The notes: generated from the sequence alone by a model not told the origin. 64,000 nt of DNA from Streptomyces lomondensis (GCF_014651035.1 NZ_BMWC01000009.1:186001-250000), one strand, 5' to 3'. Shown: positions 50,946 to 60,291, numbered from the stretch's first letter. A program made the numbers and translations.

Positions 50946-53309
50946 TCAGTGAGTGTTCGGGGCCCGGTGCGGGGGCTGGCTCGGGGCCGGGCGCCGGGCC
51001 GGCGGGGGGACGGGCCGGGTGACGGGGGCGTCCTCGCTCACCGTCAGCTCGGTGCCGTGGTGACGGATGGTCAGCGGAGGTCCGGAGCGCAGGGTGTACG
51101 TGGCCCGGTCGGCCGTCAGCTCCACGCGCAGGCACCTGCCGAGGAACCCGACCGTGAAGGCCAGCCGGCTGTACCGCTCGGGCAGGCGGGGGGCGAACCG
51201 CAGGGTGCCGTCCGTGCACCGCATGCCGCCGAACCCGGCGACCAGCGCCATCCAGGTGCCGGCCAGCGAGGCGATGTGCAGTCCGTCGCGGGTGTTGTGC
51301 TCCAGGTCCCCCAGGTCCATCAGCGCGGCCTCGGCCGTGTAGTCGCAGGCCAGGTCGAGGTGGCCGGCCCGGGCGGCCATGACGGCCTGGACGCAGGCGG
51401 ACAGGGAGGAGTCCCGTACGGTCAGCGGCTCGTAGTAGGCGAAGTTGCGGGCGATCTGCTCCTCGGCGTCGTTGTCGAAGGCCTCCTCGAAGAAGCTGCC
51501 GCAGGTGTACATCGCCAGTACCAGGTCCGCCTGCTTGATCACCTGCTTGCGGTACAGGTCGAAGTACGGGAAGTGCAGCATCAGCGGGTACTGGTCCGGG
51601 CCGGTGCGCTCAAAGTCCCAGCGCTGGTAGCGGGTGAAGCCGGCGTGCTGTTCGTGCACGCCGAGTTCGTCGTTGTAGGGCACGTGCACGGCCTCGGCGG
51701 CGTCCCGCCAGGCGGCGCGCTCCTCCTCGTCGGCGCCGAGCCGCGCGGCCTCGTCGGGGTGGCGTTTGCAGGCGTCGGCGGCGGCCAGCAGGTTCGCCCG
51801 GGCCATGAGGTTGGTGTACGTGTTGTCGTCGGCGATGGCGCTGTACTCGTCCGGTCCGGTGACGCCGTCGATGTGGAAGACGCCCCGGTCGTCGTGGTGG
51901 CCGAGGGAGCGCCACAGGCGGGCGGTCTCCACCAGCAGTTCCACGCCGACCTCGCGTTCGAAGTCCTCGTCGCCGGTGACCGCGACATACCGCACCACGG
52001 CGTCCGCGATGTCGGCGCCCACGTGGAAGGCGGCCGTGCCGGCCGGCCAGTACGCGGAGCCCTCCGAGCCCTCGATGGTGCGCCAGGGGAACGCGGCGCC
52101 GCGCAGGCCGAGTTGGGCCGCGCGCTCCCGGGCGGCGGGCAGGGTGTCGAGGCGCCAGCGCAGGGCTTCGGCGGCGGCGTGCGGCTCGGTGTAGGTCAGC
52201 AGGGGCAGCACGAACGCCTCGGTGTCCCAGAAGGCGTGGCCGTCGTAGCCGGAGCCGGTGAGTCCCTTGGCGGGGATGGCGCGCTGTTCGGCGCGGGCGC
52301 CGGCCTGGAGGACGTGGAAGAGGGCGAAGCGGACGGCCTGCTGGATCTCCTCGTCGCCGTCGATCTCGACGTCGGCGCGCGCCCAGAAGTCGTCGAGGTA
52401 GGCCCGCTGGTCCTTGAGGAGCCCCCACCAGCCGCTGTGCGCGGCCGCCGCGAGCGCCGCCTCGACCTGGTCGCTCATCGCGGGCCGGGAGCGGGCGCCG
52501 GACCAGCCGTGCGCGACCAGTTTCTCCACCCGCAGCCGCTCCCCCGGCTCCAGGACGGAGGTGATGGTCAGCCGGGCCACGTCCACGTTGCTCTCGCTGC
52601 TCGTGGTGGTGCGTTCGGGGCCGGTGACGACGTGGTCGGCGGCCACGGCGACCCGCAGGCCGCTGCGCCGGGTGCGGTGGACCAGGCGCAGCCGGTTCCC
52701 GGAGGCCATGTCCTCCTCCGGCTCCAGCGGCGACTTCAGCGCCCGGGCGGCGCGCGGGTCGCCGTCGGGCTCGGGCAGGCTCTCGTTGGCGACCAGTTCC
52801 GACTGGACGACCACGCGGGTGCGGCTGTCGACGGGCTCCACCTCGTACGCCACGGCGGCGATCGCCCGCTGGGTCAGGGACACCAGCCGCGTGGAACGCA
52901 CCCGGACGGTCGAGCCGGCCGGTGAGGTCCACTGGCAGACCCGTTCCAGGACGCCCCGGCGCAGGTCGAGGGTCCGCTCGTGGGTGACGAGCCGTCCATA
53001 GCGCAGGTCGAACGGCTCGTCGTCGACCAGGAGGCGCAGCACCTTGCCGTTGGTGACGTTGATCGACGTCTGGCCGGACTCGGGGTAGCCGTAGCCGGCC
53101 TCGGCGTAGGGCAGCGGGTGCAGTTCGTGGACGCCGTTGAGGTAGGAGCCGGGCAGGCCGTGGGGTTCGCCCTCGTCGAGGTTGCCGCGCCAGCCGACGT
53201 GGCCGTTGGACAGGGCGAACACGGACTCGCTCTGCGCCAGGAGGTCCAGGTTGAGTTCCGTCTCACGCACGGTCCAGGGTTCGACGCCGTACGCCCGCTG
53301 TGCGATCAC
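50946..53309 (-). CDS. GH65 disaccharide phosphorylase
   Basis: A 787-aa glycoside hydrolase family 65 protein. The N-terminal beta-sandwich (NGHVGWRGNLDEGEPHGLPGS), (alpha/alpha)6 barrel and C-terminal domain are complete. The catalytic acid is Glu488 in VTGPDEYSAIADDN and the phosphate-binding area includes KQADLVLAMY. Family enzymes split maltose, trehalose, kojibiose or nigerose with phosphate, giving beta-glucose 1-phosphate. The start GTG 53309 lies in a GTGA overlap with the beta-phosphoglucomutase gene, which uses exactly that product. The substrate linkage cannot be read off. The C-terminal Pro-rich tail is not conserved. Confidence 0.92.
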   Translation of the reverse strand: MIAQRAYGVEPWTVRETELNLDLLAQSESVFALSNGHVGWRGNLDEGEPHGLPGSYLNGVHELHPLPYAEAGYGYPESGQTSINVTNGKVLRLLVDDEPFDLRYGRLVTHERTLDLRRGVLERVCQWTSPAGSTVRVRSTRLVSLTQRAIAAVAYEVEPVDSRTRVVVQSELVANESLPEPDGDPRAARALKSPLEPEEDMASGNRLRLVHRTRRSGLRVAVAADHVVTGPERTTTSSESNVDVARLTITSVLEPGERLRVEKLVAHGWSGARSRPAMSDQVEAALAAAAHSGWWGLLKDQRAYLDDFWARADVEIDGDEEIQQAVRFALFHVLQAGARAEQRAIPAKGLTGSGYDGHAFWDTEAFVLPLLTYTEPHAAAEALRWRLDTLPAARERAAQLGLRGAAFPWRTIEGSEGSAYWPAGTAAFHVGADIADAVVRYVAVTGDEDFEREVGVELLVETARLWRSLGHHDDRGVFHIDGVTGPDEYSAIADDNTYTNLMARANLLAAADACKRHPDEAARLGADEEERAAWRDAAEAVHVPYNDELGVHEQHAGFTRYQRWDFERTGPDQYPLMLHFPYFDLYRKQVIKQADLVLAMYTCGSFFEEAFDNDAEEQIARNFAYYEPLTVRDSSLSACVQAVMAARAGHLDLACDYTAEAALMDLGDLEHNTRDGLHIASLAGTWMALVAGFGGMRCTDGTLRFAPRLPERYSRLAFTVGFLGRCLRVELTADRATYTLRSGPPLTIRHHGTELTVSEDAPVTRPVPPPARRPAPSQPPHRAPNTH

Positions 53310-54043
53310 TTCGTCTCCCCCAGGTCGGCGAGGTCCTTGACCACGATGTCGGCGCCGTGCGCGTACAGCGCGTCGGTCTGCCCGACGCGGTCGACACCGA
53401 CGACGTATCCGAACCGGCCGTCGCGGCCCGCGTCCATGCCGGCAAGGGCGTCCTCGAAGACGGCGCAGTGGGCCGGTTCGACGCCGAGGTCCTCGGCGGC
53501 GGCCAGGAACGTGTCGGGGTGCGGTTTGCCGGGGAGCTTGCGCTCGGCGGCGACCACGCCGTCGATCCGTACGTCGAAGAAGTGCTCGGCGCCGATCGAG
53601 CGCAGCACGTCGCGGCAGTTGGCGCTGGAGGAGACGATCGCGGTGCTCAAGCCGTGGGCGCGGACCGCCTCCAGGTAGCGCAGGGTGCCGTCGTAGGCCT
53701 CGACGCCGTCGGTGCGGATCTTCTCCAGGACCAGCTCGTTCTTGCGGTTGCCGAGCCCGTGGACGGTCCGCGCGCCGGGTGGGTCGTCGGGGTTCCCGTC
53801 GGGCAGGTCGATGCCGCGGGAGGCGAGGAAGGTGCGTACGCCGTCGGCGCGTGGCCGGCCGTCGACGTACTCGTCGTAGTCGGCCGCGTCGAACGGCCGG
53901 AAGTCCGCGCCGTCCCGCTCGCGCAGGAAGGCGTCGAACATCTCCTTCCAGGCGGCCGCGTGCACGACGGCCGTCCGGGTGACGACGCCGTCGAGGTCGA
54001 AGAGGCAGGCGTGGATGTCGTCGGGTAGGCCGAGCTGCGTCAT
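53306..54043 (-). CDS. HAD-family beta-phosphoglucomutase
   Basis: A 245-aa HAD-superfamily mutase. Nucleophile and acid/base Asp16 and Asp18 lie in CLFDLDGVVT, motif II Ser in AIVSSSANC, Lys in GKPHPDTF and the metal Asp in AVFEDALAGMDAG. Beta-phosphoglucomutase turns beta-glucose 1-phosphate into glucose 6-phosphate, so it completes the GH65 route to glycolysis. The ATG at 54043 gives the family length. Its stop overlaps the GH65 start (GTGA). Confidence 0.93.
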   Translation of the reverse strand: MTQLGLPDDIHACLFDLDGVVTRTAVVHAAAWKEMFDAFLRERDGADFRPFDAADYDEYVDGRPRADGVRTFLASRGIDLPDGNPDDPPGARTVHGLGNRKNELVLEKIRTDGVEAYDGTLRYLEAVRAHGLSTAIVSSSANCRDVLRSIGAEHFFDVRIDGVVAAERKLPGKPHPDTFLAAAEDLGVEPAHCAVFEDALAGMDAGRDGRFGYVVGVDRVGQTDALYAHGADIVVKDLADLGETK

Positions 54044-54163
54044 ACAGGTCCGGTTCCCCGACCGGAGAGGTCCAGTGAGTGGCGCACGCCACACGCGCGG
54101 GGGTACGTAGGGGTGCGGAGCTCTCGGCGCACCTGCGCGGACCCGGGTGACACACTTTCCTCT

Positions 54164-54826
54164 GTGCGGCTCACCTTCGACGACCTGGTCCACCGCGCCC
54201 GGGCCCTCACCGAGGGCGGCCGGCGCGCGATCCTCGGTATCGCCGGCAGCCCTGGTGCGGGCAAGTCGACGCTCGCCCGGCACCTGGTGCGGGAACTGAA
54301 CGGAACGGGCGATCCCTGGGTGGCGCATGTCCCCATGGACGGCTTCCACCTCGCCGACGCCGAGTTGGAGCGGCTCGGCCGCCGTGACCGCAAGGGCGCG
54401 CCCGACACCTTCGACGCGGCCGGGTACGCGGCGCTGCTGCGGCGGCTGCGCGAGGACCCGGGCGACGAGGTGGTGTACGCGCCCGGCTTCGAACGCGTCC
54501 TGGAGCAGCCGATCGCGGGGGCGATCCCGGTGCCGCCGGCGGCCCGGCTGGTCGTCACCGAGGGCAACTACCTCCTCCTGGACACCGGCGCCTGGGCCCG
54601 CGTCCGGCCGCTCCTCGACGAGGTGTGGTTCTGCGAGGTCCCGGAGCGCGAGCGGGTCCGCCGACTGGTCGCCCGGCACGAGGAGTTCGGCAAGAGCCAC
54701 GAGGAGGCGGTGGCGTGGGTGCTGCGCTCGGACGAGCGCAACGCCGAGCTGGTCGCCACGACCCGGGACCGCGCCGACCTCGTGGTGCCGGAGTCGGCGC
54801 TGCCGCGGGTGGACGCGCGGGCGTGA
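54164..54826 (+). CDS. P-loop nucleoside/sugar kinase-like protein
   Basis: A 220-aa kinase of the uridine kinase/pantothenate kinase/phosphoribulokinase group: Walker A GIAGSPGAGKST, PMDGFHLADAELERLG, GNYLLLDTGAWARVRPLLDE and RHEEFGKSHEEAVAWV. Similar proteins are annotated as nucleoside or fructose-type kinases, but the substrate is not predictable here. GTG at 54164 has no clear ribosome binding site. The gene is divergent from the mutase gene with 120 bp between, so it may be co-controlled with the phosphorolysis operon. Confidence 0.82.
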   Translation: MRLTFDDLVHRARALTEGGRRAILGIAGSPGAGKSTLARHLVRELNGTGDPWVAHVPMDGFHLADAELERLGRRDRKGAPDTFDAAGYAALLRRLREDPGDEVVYAPGFERVLEQPIAGAIPVPPAARLVVTEGNYLLLDTGAWARVRPLLDEVWFCEVPERERVRRLVARHEEFGKSHEEAVAWVLRSDERNAELVATTRDRADLVVPESALPRVDARA

Positions 54827-54893
54827 CCTGGCCGGCGGGCTCCGCTTCCGGCCCGGCCCGCCCGCGCATCGTCACCGCGGGCCGCCACAGGCC

Positions 54894-54947
54894 GTCAGCG
54901 CGAGCTCCGGCTCCGCCTCAGGCTGTCAGCGCGAGCTCCGGCTCCGC
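54894..54947. repeat. 23-bp direct repeat over a gene end
   Basis: A 23-bp sequence beginning GTCAGCGCGAGCTCCGGCTC at 54894 recurs at 54925-54947, a 31-bp period. The second copy encodes the last residues (ELALTA) of the minus-strand gene; the first is a copy lying beyond its stop. Confidence 0.85.
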
Positions 54948-56750
54948 GTCGGTGCCGCCCGCCGCGTCGCCGATCAGCGCCGTGAACGCCTCGGTACGGA
55001 CCCTCAGGGCCGTTCCCTCGCGCTCGAACGCGGGCGTGAACGCGTCGTCGCCGGGGCCGTAGCGCACGGCGAAGACGTGCAGGTCCTCGGGGGCTCCGGG
55101 GACCGGCGCGGCCTCCAGAGCCGTGGAGGCGACCAGGTGGCGCCAGCCCTCGTCGGGGTTGCCGTAGCCGCGGGGGTCGGCGGCCAGGGCGAAGGCGGCC
55201 TGCTCCTGGGTGAGGTCCGCGCGGGCGTCGAAGTGGTGCGGGTCGTCCGGGGCGGGGTGGGTCAGCCGCAGCCCGGCCGCCGACGCCGCCCGGGGTTCGG
55301 CGGTCCTGCGGACCCGGTCGCCGTCGTCGGTGGCGTACGGCAGCCCGGCGAGCAGGTACGGCGTGCCCGGGAGGCGCTCCACCGCGACCGTCGTCCACAG
55401 GGTCGTGCCGTCGGTGACGTACAGGGACTGGACGTGCCGCAGGACGTGGTCGCGGCCCACGACCGGCTTGGTGACCAGCTTGGCCTTCAGGCCGCCGGAC
55501 GCCACGTCCCGCACCCGGACCTCACCCATCGGGCGGCACAGCAGGAAGCCGTCGGTGACCGGGCCGAAGCCGTGCTGGCGGTTGACGGCCGCGGGCAGGT
55601 AGTACGTGCCGGCCGCCTCGACCAGGGACGGGGTCATACGGTCGTCGAAGGCCACCGACACCGAGCCCGCGCGCAGTTGGTGGCGGGCCGGAGCGGCCGA
55701 GGGGGTGCGGTGCCAGCGCGTGGTGTCCTGGATCTGCCAGACCAGCATCCACGCGAAGTGGCCGTCGACCCCGCCGTCCGCCTTGCACGCGTGCCGGGCC
55801 CAGCGGCTGTCGCCCCGGTAGCGGCCCAGGTCGGAGCCGACGCGGGCGCTGAAGTAGCGCAGGCCCAGCACCGACTCGAAGGCGGAGTGCTGCTCGCTGT
55901 AACGGGGGCCGCCGTTGTCGAAGCCGCCGCTGGTGAGGCGGGCGTCGATGTAGCGGGCGAGCGCGTCGCCGTCCTCGGCGAAGACCTCCTCGCCGCTGAC
56001 CCGGTGGGCCTGGGCGAGGAACGACAGGGAGATCGGGCCGTAGTTGTTGTCGTAGGCGCCGCCGTGCTCGGGCGGCAGGAGCGCGCCCCGGTCGGCGACC
56101 CGGTGGGCGCGGATCTCGTCCTGGTACAGCCGCAGGGCCGTGCGCCGCACGGCGTCGCCTTCGGCGGACGGCAGATGCCGGGCCAGCATCAGGCCGCCGA
56201 CGACGCAGCCGATGGCCTGGTTGCCGGCCTCCTGCGGGTTGAAGAACGTTGCCTCCGTCAGCCAGCGCCAGTAGCCGTGGGCCACCTTGAGGAGTTCGGC
56301 GCGCTGTCCGTCGTCGACGAGACCGTCCGCCGCGTCCAGGATGTTGACCGCCTGGAGCAGCGCCCACACCGTGCTGGGCCAGTCGCCGATGGGGTGCGCG
56401 CCGGCCGCCAGGGTGTAACGGGCGTACGGCAGCCCGGAGCCGCGAATCCGCAGGTTGGGATAGCCCGGGTTGTCCTCGGTGTACACCCGCTCGCTCAGGT
56501 GGAAGGCGAGGCTGCGGCGCACCGCCTCCGGCAGTCGCGGGTCCTTGTTCCGCTGCCAGGCGAGGGCGAGCAGGGAGGTGACCCCCAGGGAGGTGTCGCC
56601 GATGTCGTCGACGCAGTCGGGGTGTTCGAGGCTGCCCTCGGGCGTCATCCGGGCGAGGGCCTGCTCGGTGACGTCCGCGAGGACGGCGTCGTACGCCTCC
56701 GGAGTGTCGGCGAGGTCGTGCAACGGACCGCGCTGATGAGGGAGATGCAC
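54918..56750 (-). CDS. unrecognised 610-aa protein, probable carbohydrate-active enzyme
   Basis: A cytoplasmic-looking 610-aa protein with no signal peptide. The N-terminal two thirds read like an (alpha/alpha) toroid rich in aromatic residues (YWRWLTEATFFNPQEAGNQA, YDNNYGPISLSFLAQAHR, FDNGGPRYSEQHSAFESVLG). The last third is beta-rich (SLYVTDGTTLWTTVAVERL), as in polysaccharide lyases, heparinase-like proteins or some glycoside hydrolases. NQA and NNYGP are candidate active-site segments. I cannot name a family. It is 7 bp downstream of the second ABC permease gene in one operon, so it probably acts on the imported glycan. Confidence 0.6.
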   Translation of the reverse strand: MHLPHQRGPLHDLADTPEAYDAVLADVTEQALARMTPEGSLEHPDCVDDIGDTSLGVTSLLALAWQRNKDPRLPEAVRRSLAFHLSERVYTEDNPGYPNLRIRGSGLPYARYTLAAGAHPIGDWPSTVWALLQAVNILDAADGLVDDGQRAELLKVAHGYWRWLTEATFFNPQEAGNQAIGCVVGGLMLARHLPSAEGDAVRRTALRLYQDEIRAHRVADRGALLPPEHGGAYDNNYGPISLSFLAQAHRVSGEEVFAEDGDALARYIDARLTSGGFDNGGPRYSEQHSAFESVLGLRYFSARVGSDLGRYRGDSRWARHACKADGGVDGHFAWMLVWQIQDTTRWHRTPSAAPARHQLRAGSVSVAFDDRMTPSLVEAAGTYYLPAAVNRQHGFGPVTDGFLLCRPMGEVRVRDVASGGLKAKLVTKPVVGRDHVLRHVQSLYVTDGTTLWTTVAVERLPGTPYLLAGLPYATDDGDRVRRTAEPRAASAAGLRLTHPAPDDPHHFDARADLTQEQAAFALAADPRGYGNPDEGWRHLVASTALEAAPVPGAPEDLHVFAVRYGPGDDAFTPAFEREGTALRVRTEAFTALIGDAAGGTDAEPELALTA

Positions 56751-56757
56751 GGGTGGG

Positions 56758-57657
56758 TCAGTCCTTCAGTCCGGCGTTGATGTTGGCGTTCATAACGTAA
56801 CGCTGGAACACCAGGAAGACGACGATCAGAGGGATCATGGAGATGACCGATCCGCCGAGCACCACCGACCAGTTGATGTTCTGCGCCCCGACGAGGCTCT
56901 GGATGCCGATCTGCACGGTGAACTTCTCGGGGTCGTTGAGCATCAGCAGCGGCCAGATGTAGTCGTTCCACCGCCACTGGAACGACAGGATGGCGAGCGT
57001 CAGCATGATGGGCCGGGAGATCGGCACCATGATCCGCAGGAAGATCGACAGTTCCCGGGCGCCGTCGATGCGGGCGGCCTCGATGAGCTCGTCGGGGACC
57101 GTCAGGAAGAACTGGCGGAACATGAAGCACCCGGTCGCGGTGAGCACGGCCGGGAGGATGATGCCGGCGAGCGAGTTGTAGAGGCCGAGGTCGCGGACCA
57201 CCAGGAACTGCGGGGCGAGCATGACCTCGCCCGGCAGCATCGTGGTGGCCAGGATGCCGACGAAGAAGACCTTGAGCCACTTGTTGTCGTACTTGGCCAG
57301 CGCGTACCCGGTGCAGCAGCTGACCCCCACCGTGAGGATCGTCGCGATCACGCACACGATGGTCGTGTTGATGAAGTACTGGGAGAAGTTGGCGCCGTCC
57401 CACGCTGCCTTGTAGCCCGACAGGGTGGGGTCGTCCGGAAACAGCGTCAGCGAGGAGAACAGGTCTCCCGCCGGTTTGAAGGAGCTGAGGACGAACCACA
57501 GCACCGGAAACCCGTAGACGGCCGCCAGGACCCACAGCAGTGTCGTCGCGGGCACCGCCCGCCGAAGCCCGCCGCTCGCCGCGCCGCGCGACCGCTTCCT
57601 GGGAACCGCCCGTCCGGGCCCGGCGTCGACCTTGCGTGGCATGTCTGTGGTTGTCAT
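56758..57657 (-). CDS. sugar ABC transporter permease (MalG-type)
   Basis: A 299-aa CUT1 permease: six helices and the EAA loop EAARIDGARELSIFLRIMVPI, with TATGCFMFRQFFLTVPDELI before it. The ATG at 57657 overlaps the stop of the upstream permease as ATGA. It forms the channel with that protein and is followed by the unrecognised 610-residue protein. Confidence 0.93.
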   Translation of the reverse strand: MTTTDMPRKVDAGPGRAVPRKRSRGAASGGLRRAVPATTLLWVLAAVYGFPVLWFVLSSFKPAGDLFSSLTLFPDDPTLSGYKAAWDGANFSQYFINTTIVCVIATILTVGVSCCTGYALAKYDNKWLKVFFVGILATTMLPGEVMLAPQFLVVRDLGLYNSLAGIILPAVLTATGCFMFRQFFLTVPDELIEAARIDGARELSIFLRIMVPISRPIMLTLAILSFQWRWNDYIWPLLMLNDPEKFTVQIGIQSLVGAQNINWSVVLGGSVISMIPLIVVFLVFQRYVMNANINAGLKD

Positions 57658-58565
57658 CGGTTCTCCACCCGCCGGTTGACGACCAGCTGGATGATCGCGA
57701 CGGCCATCAGGATGAGCATGAGCACGAACGACGCGGCGCTCGCGTAGCCGATCTGGCCCGATTTGAAGCCGGTCTGGTAGATGTACTGGACAAGCAGGTT
57801 GTTCGACGTTCCGGGTCCGCCGTTGTTGAGGGAGGCGAACAGCGGATATTCCTTCATCGCGTGGATCGTGTTGAGCAGGATGACGATGAAGGACGTGGGC
57901 GCGATGCTCGGCAGGGTGATGCTGACGAACTGGCGCCAGGGACCGGCGCCGTCGAGCGAGGCCGCCTCGTAGTACGACACCGGTACGTTCTTGATCGCCG
58001 CGATGAACAGCAGCATCGAGAAGCCCGTCCAGGCCCAGGATGCCGCCACCACCACCACGATCAGTGACAGGTCCGCGTTCGACTGCCACGGGACGGCGCT
58101 TCCGCCGAACTTCTCGATGAGGTAGTTGACCAGTCCGAAGTTCTCACCGAACAGCCACCGCCACAGGACACCCACGACGATGGGCGACAGCAGCCACGGG
58201 ATGAAGAAGAAGACGCGGGCGACCGACGCGCCCTTGGCGTGCCTGCTCACCAGCACGTTGGCGATGAGCAGCGAGAACACGAAGTTCAGCGGGACGAAGA
58301 GCACGGTGTACAGCAGCGTCCGGGTCAGCGCGTCGAAGAAGGTGGAGTCCCCGAACAGGCGCTGGTAGTTGTCCAGTCCGATGAACTGGAACGCCCCCAC
58401 GCCCGTGTAGTTCGTGAAGGAGTAGACGAGCCCGATCACCGCCGGCCAGAGGAAGAACAGCGCGAAGAGCACGACGTTGGCCGCGATGAGGACGAGCGGC
58501 GCAAGGGTGTACTTACTGCGTCTCCTGGGCGGGCTCGCGGACACGTCCGGGGCGCGTTTGGTCAT
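57654..58565 (-). CDS. sugar ABC transporter permease (MalF-type)
   Basis: A 303-aa CUT1 permease with six helices and the EAA loop YEAASLDGAGPWRQFVSITLPSI. The ATG at 58565 is preceded by AGGAAG. It lies 122 bp after the binding-protein stop and overlaps the next permease by 4 bp (ATGA). No ATPase gene is in the operon; the shared MsiK-type ATPase is presumed to serve it. Confidence 0.93.
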   Translation of the reverse strand: MTKRAPDVSASPPRRRSKYTLAPLVLIAANVVLFALFFLWPAVIGLVYSFTNYTGVGAFQFIGLDNYQRLFGDSTFFDALTRTLLYTVLFVPLNFVFSLLIANVLVSRHAKGASVARVFFFIPWLLSPIVVGVLWRWLFGENFGLVNYLIEKFGGSAVPWQSNADLSLIVVVVAASWAWTGFSMLLFIAAIKNVPVSYYEAASLDGAGPWRQFVSITLPSIAPTSFIVILLNTIHAMKEYPLFASLNNGGPGTSNNLLVQYIYQTGFKSGQIGYASAASFVLMLILMAVAIIQLVVNRRVENR

Positions 58566-58687
58566 CTTCCTGACTCCGTGCTGGTGGAATGGGTTCCTGT
58601 GGGCTCGGGCCATGAGCCCGGCATCGCGTGGGTCCCGAGGCCGGGCGGCGGTGTCTCGACCCCGCCGCCCGGCCCGTCGGCCTACGA

Positions 58688-60013
58688 TCAGCCGCCGACC
58701 TGCTGGTTGTAGCCGGCCACGATGTTCTCCAGGGCCTTGTCGGCCGACTGCTGGCCGTTGATCGCCTTGCCGAGCTCCGTCTTGGTCGGGTCCTCGGTGA
58801 GGCTCTTGCCCTTCAGCACCCAGTTCGTCTGCGCGGTGTTGAAGTAGCCGGAGATCGGGGCGTACAGCGGGATCGACTCGTTGTACAGCTTGAACGCCGC
58901 CTGCGCCGCCTCGGACTTGAAGGGGTACTTCGGGGTCAGACCGCTCTCGACGGGCAGGAACCCGGACGCCTCGCACAGCGCCTGGTAGTGGGCCGGCTCG
59001 TACAGCCAGGACATGAACTTCTCCGTGGCGGTGGCCGCGGCTCCGTTGTTGTTGAACCCGACCATCATGCCGCCGCTGTTGACGTCGCTGGCCTGCACCG
59101 GCTCGGCGGGAGTCGGGACGCTCGCCCACTCGAACTTCTTGATGCTCTCCGCGAAGGCGGGCACCTGCCACACACCGGACCAGTAGGCGACCACGTCACC
59201 GCTCTGGAACATGGCCGACGGGTCGGCGCCGCTGGTCCACACCGACTTCGGCATGGTCTTGTCGTCGTTCATCGCGACGAAGCGCTGCACGGCCTTCTTG
59301 GTCGCGGCGTCCACCGAGAACTTGCCGGAGGAGTCCGCGTGGACGTACTTCCCGCCGAGCTCGTACACCATGGCGCGGAGCCGGGACGGCGACTGGTCGA
59401 ACGTCAGGGAGTACTTGGCGCCGGTCTTCTCCCGAACCTGGTCCGCCGCCTTGACGAACTCGGTCCAGGTCCAGGTCTTCTGGGGCGAGGTCGGGAAGGA
59501 GACGCCAGCCTTCTCGAACAGCGACTTGTTGATGAACAGGCCGGACGCGGTGATGTCCGAGGGGATGGACAGCACCTTCCCGGACGAGTCCTTGGCGATG
59601 AAGTTCTTGTTGATCTTGTTGCTCTTGTTGTTGGCGATGGAGCTGAGGTCGATCAGCTTGTTCGCCCAGATCGGGTCCAGCTTCGGCACCGCCGCCACGT
59701 CGGGCAGGGAGTTCGCCTGCGCGGCGTTGCGCAGCTTCGCGTCGTACCCGTCGTAGGGGATGTTGACGAGGTTGACCGTGACGCCGGTTTCCTTCTTGTA
59801 CTGCGTCACCATCTTCTTCCAGCCCGCGTCCTGCCCCGGAACCGTGGAGATCCAGAACGTCAGCGACTTGGACGTCCCGCCCGAGCCGGAGTCCGAGCCG
59901 CCGCAGGCGGAGAGCAGGAGGGCACCTGCCGTGGCGACGGCAGCGAGGGGAACAACGCGGCGTATGCCGCCGTGGCCGAGCCGGCGGGAGCGCCGTACAC
60001 CCAGACTGGTCAT
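58688..60013 (-). CDS. extracellular sugar-binding lipoprotein (MalE-like), GH65 locus
   Basis: A 441-aa type 1 extracellular binding protein: basic start and signal with lipobox LLSAC followed by a Gly/Ser linker, then LTFWISTVPGQDAGWKKMVTQY, LPDVAAVPKLDPIWANKL and the C-terminal AALENIVAGY-like ADKALENIVAGYNQQ. It delivers an oligosaccharide or disaccharide to the two downstream permeases. AAAAGGGA 7 nt before the ATG at 60013 sets the start. A candidate promoter and palindrome lie about 240 nt upstream, leaving a long leader. Confidence 0.92.
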   Translation of the reverse strand: MTSLGVRRSRRLGHGGIRRVVPLAAVATAGALLLSACGGSDSGSGGTSKSLTFWISTVPGQDAGWKKMVTQYKKETGVTVNLVNIPYDGYDAKLRNAAQANSLPDVAAVPKLDPIWANKLIDLSSIANNKSNKINKNFIAKDSSGKVLSIPSDITASGLFINKSLFEKAGVSFPTSPQKTWTWTEFVKAADQVREKTGAKYSLTFDQSPSRLRAMVYELGGKYVHADSSGKFSVDAATKKAVQRFVAMNDDKTMPKSVWTSGADPSAMFQSGDVVAYWSGVWQVPAFAESIKKFEWASVPTPAEPVQASDVNSGGMMVGFNNNGAAATATEKFMSWLYEPAHYQALCEASGFLPVESGLTPKYPFKSEAAQAAFKLYNESIPLYAPISGYFNTAQTNWVLKGKSLTEDPTKTELGKAINGQQSADKALENIVAGYNQQVGG

Positions 60014-60246
60014 CTTCAGTCCCTTTTCGTCGTAGCGGAAGAAGCACGGCGCCAGCCGAGGCGGCACAGGTGCATTTTGCGGGAGATTTCGCTTTCCGGG
60101 GGCACGGCCTCGCCCGGCCGCGTCGCCCTGACGGGTGGGGTCCCCGGCCATGACGGCCGACGTCGCACAAGCACGCCCTCGTGCGGCTGCCGTACTTCGC
60201 GTACGAGCGGGAGGCTCACCCGGAGTCGGTGTCCCGACCGACTCAG

Positions 60247-60291
60247 AAAGCGCTTGTCCGGACATTGGCAGACCGATGGCGCACCCGTCAA
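60247..60291 (-). promoter_or_regulatory. candidate promoter and palindromic operator of the GH65-locus importer
   Basis: On the minus strand TTGACG (60291-60286), an 18-bp spacer and CAATGT (60267-60262) are followed 6 nt later by the palindrome AAGCGCTT (60255-60248) within ACAAGCGCTTTCT. The operator-after-minus-10 geometry mirrors the inositol promoters in this window. The -35 box overlaps the stop codon of the ROK gene. Confidence 0.45.

Noticed and set aside
54079..54092. GTGGCG-CA-CGCCAC palindrome between the divergent mutase and kinase genes
   Set aside because: Short GC-rich palindromes of this size are expected by chance at this base composition; no second copy was seen.
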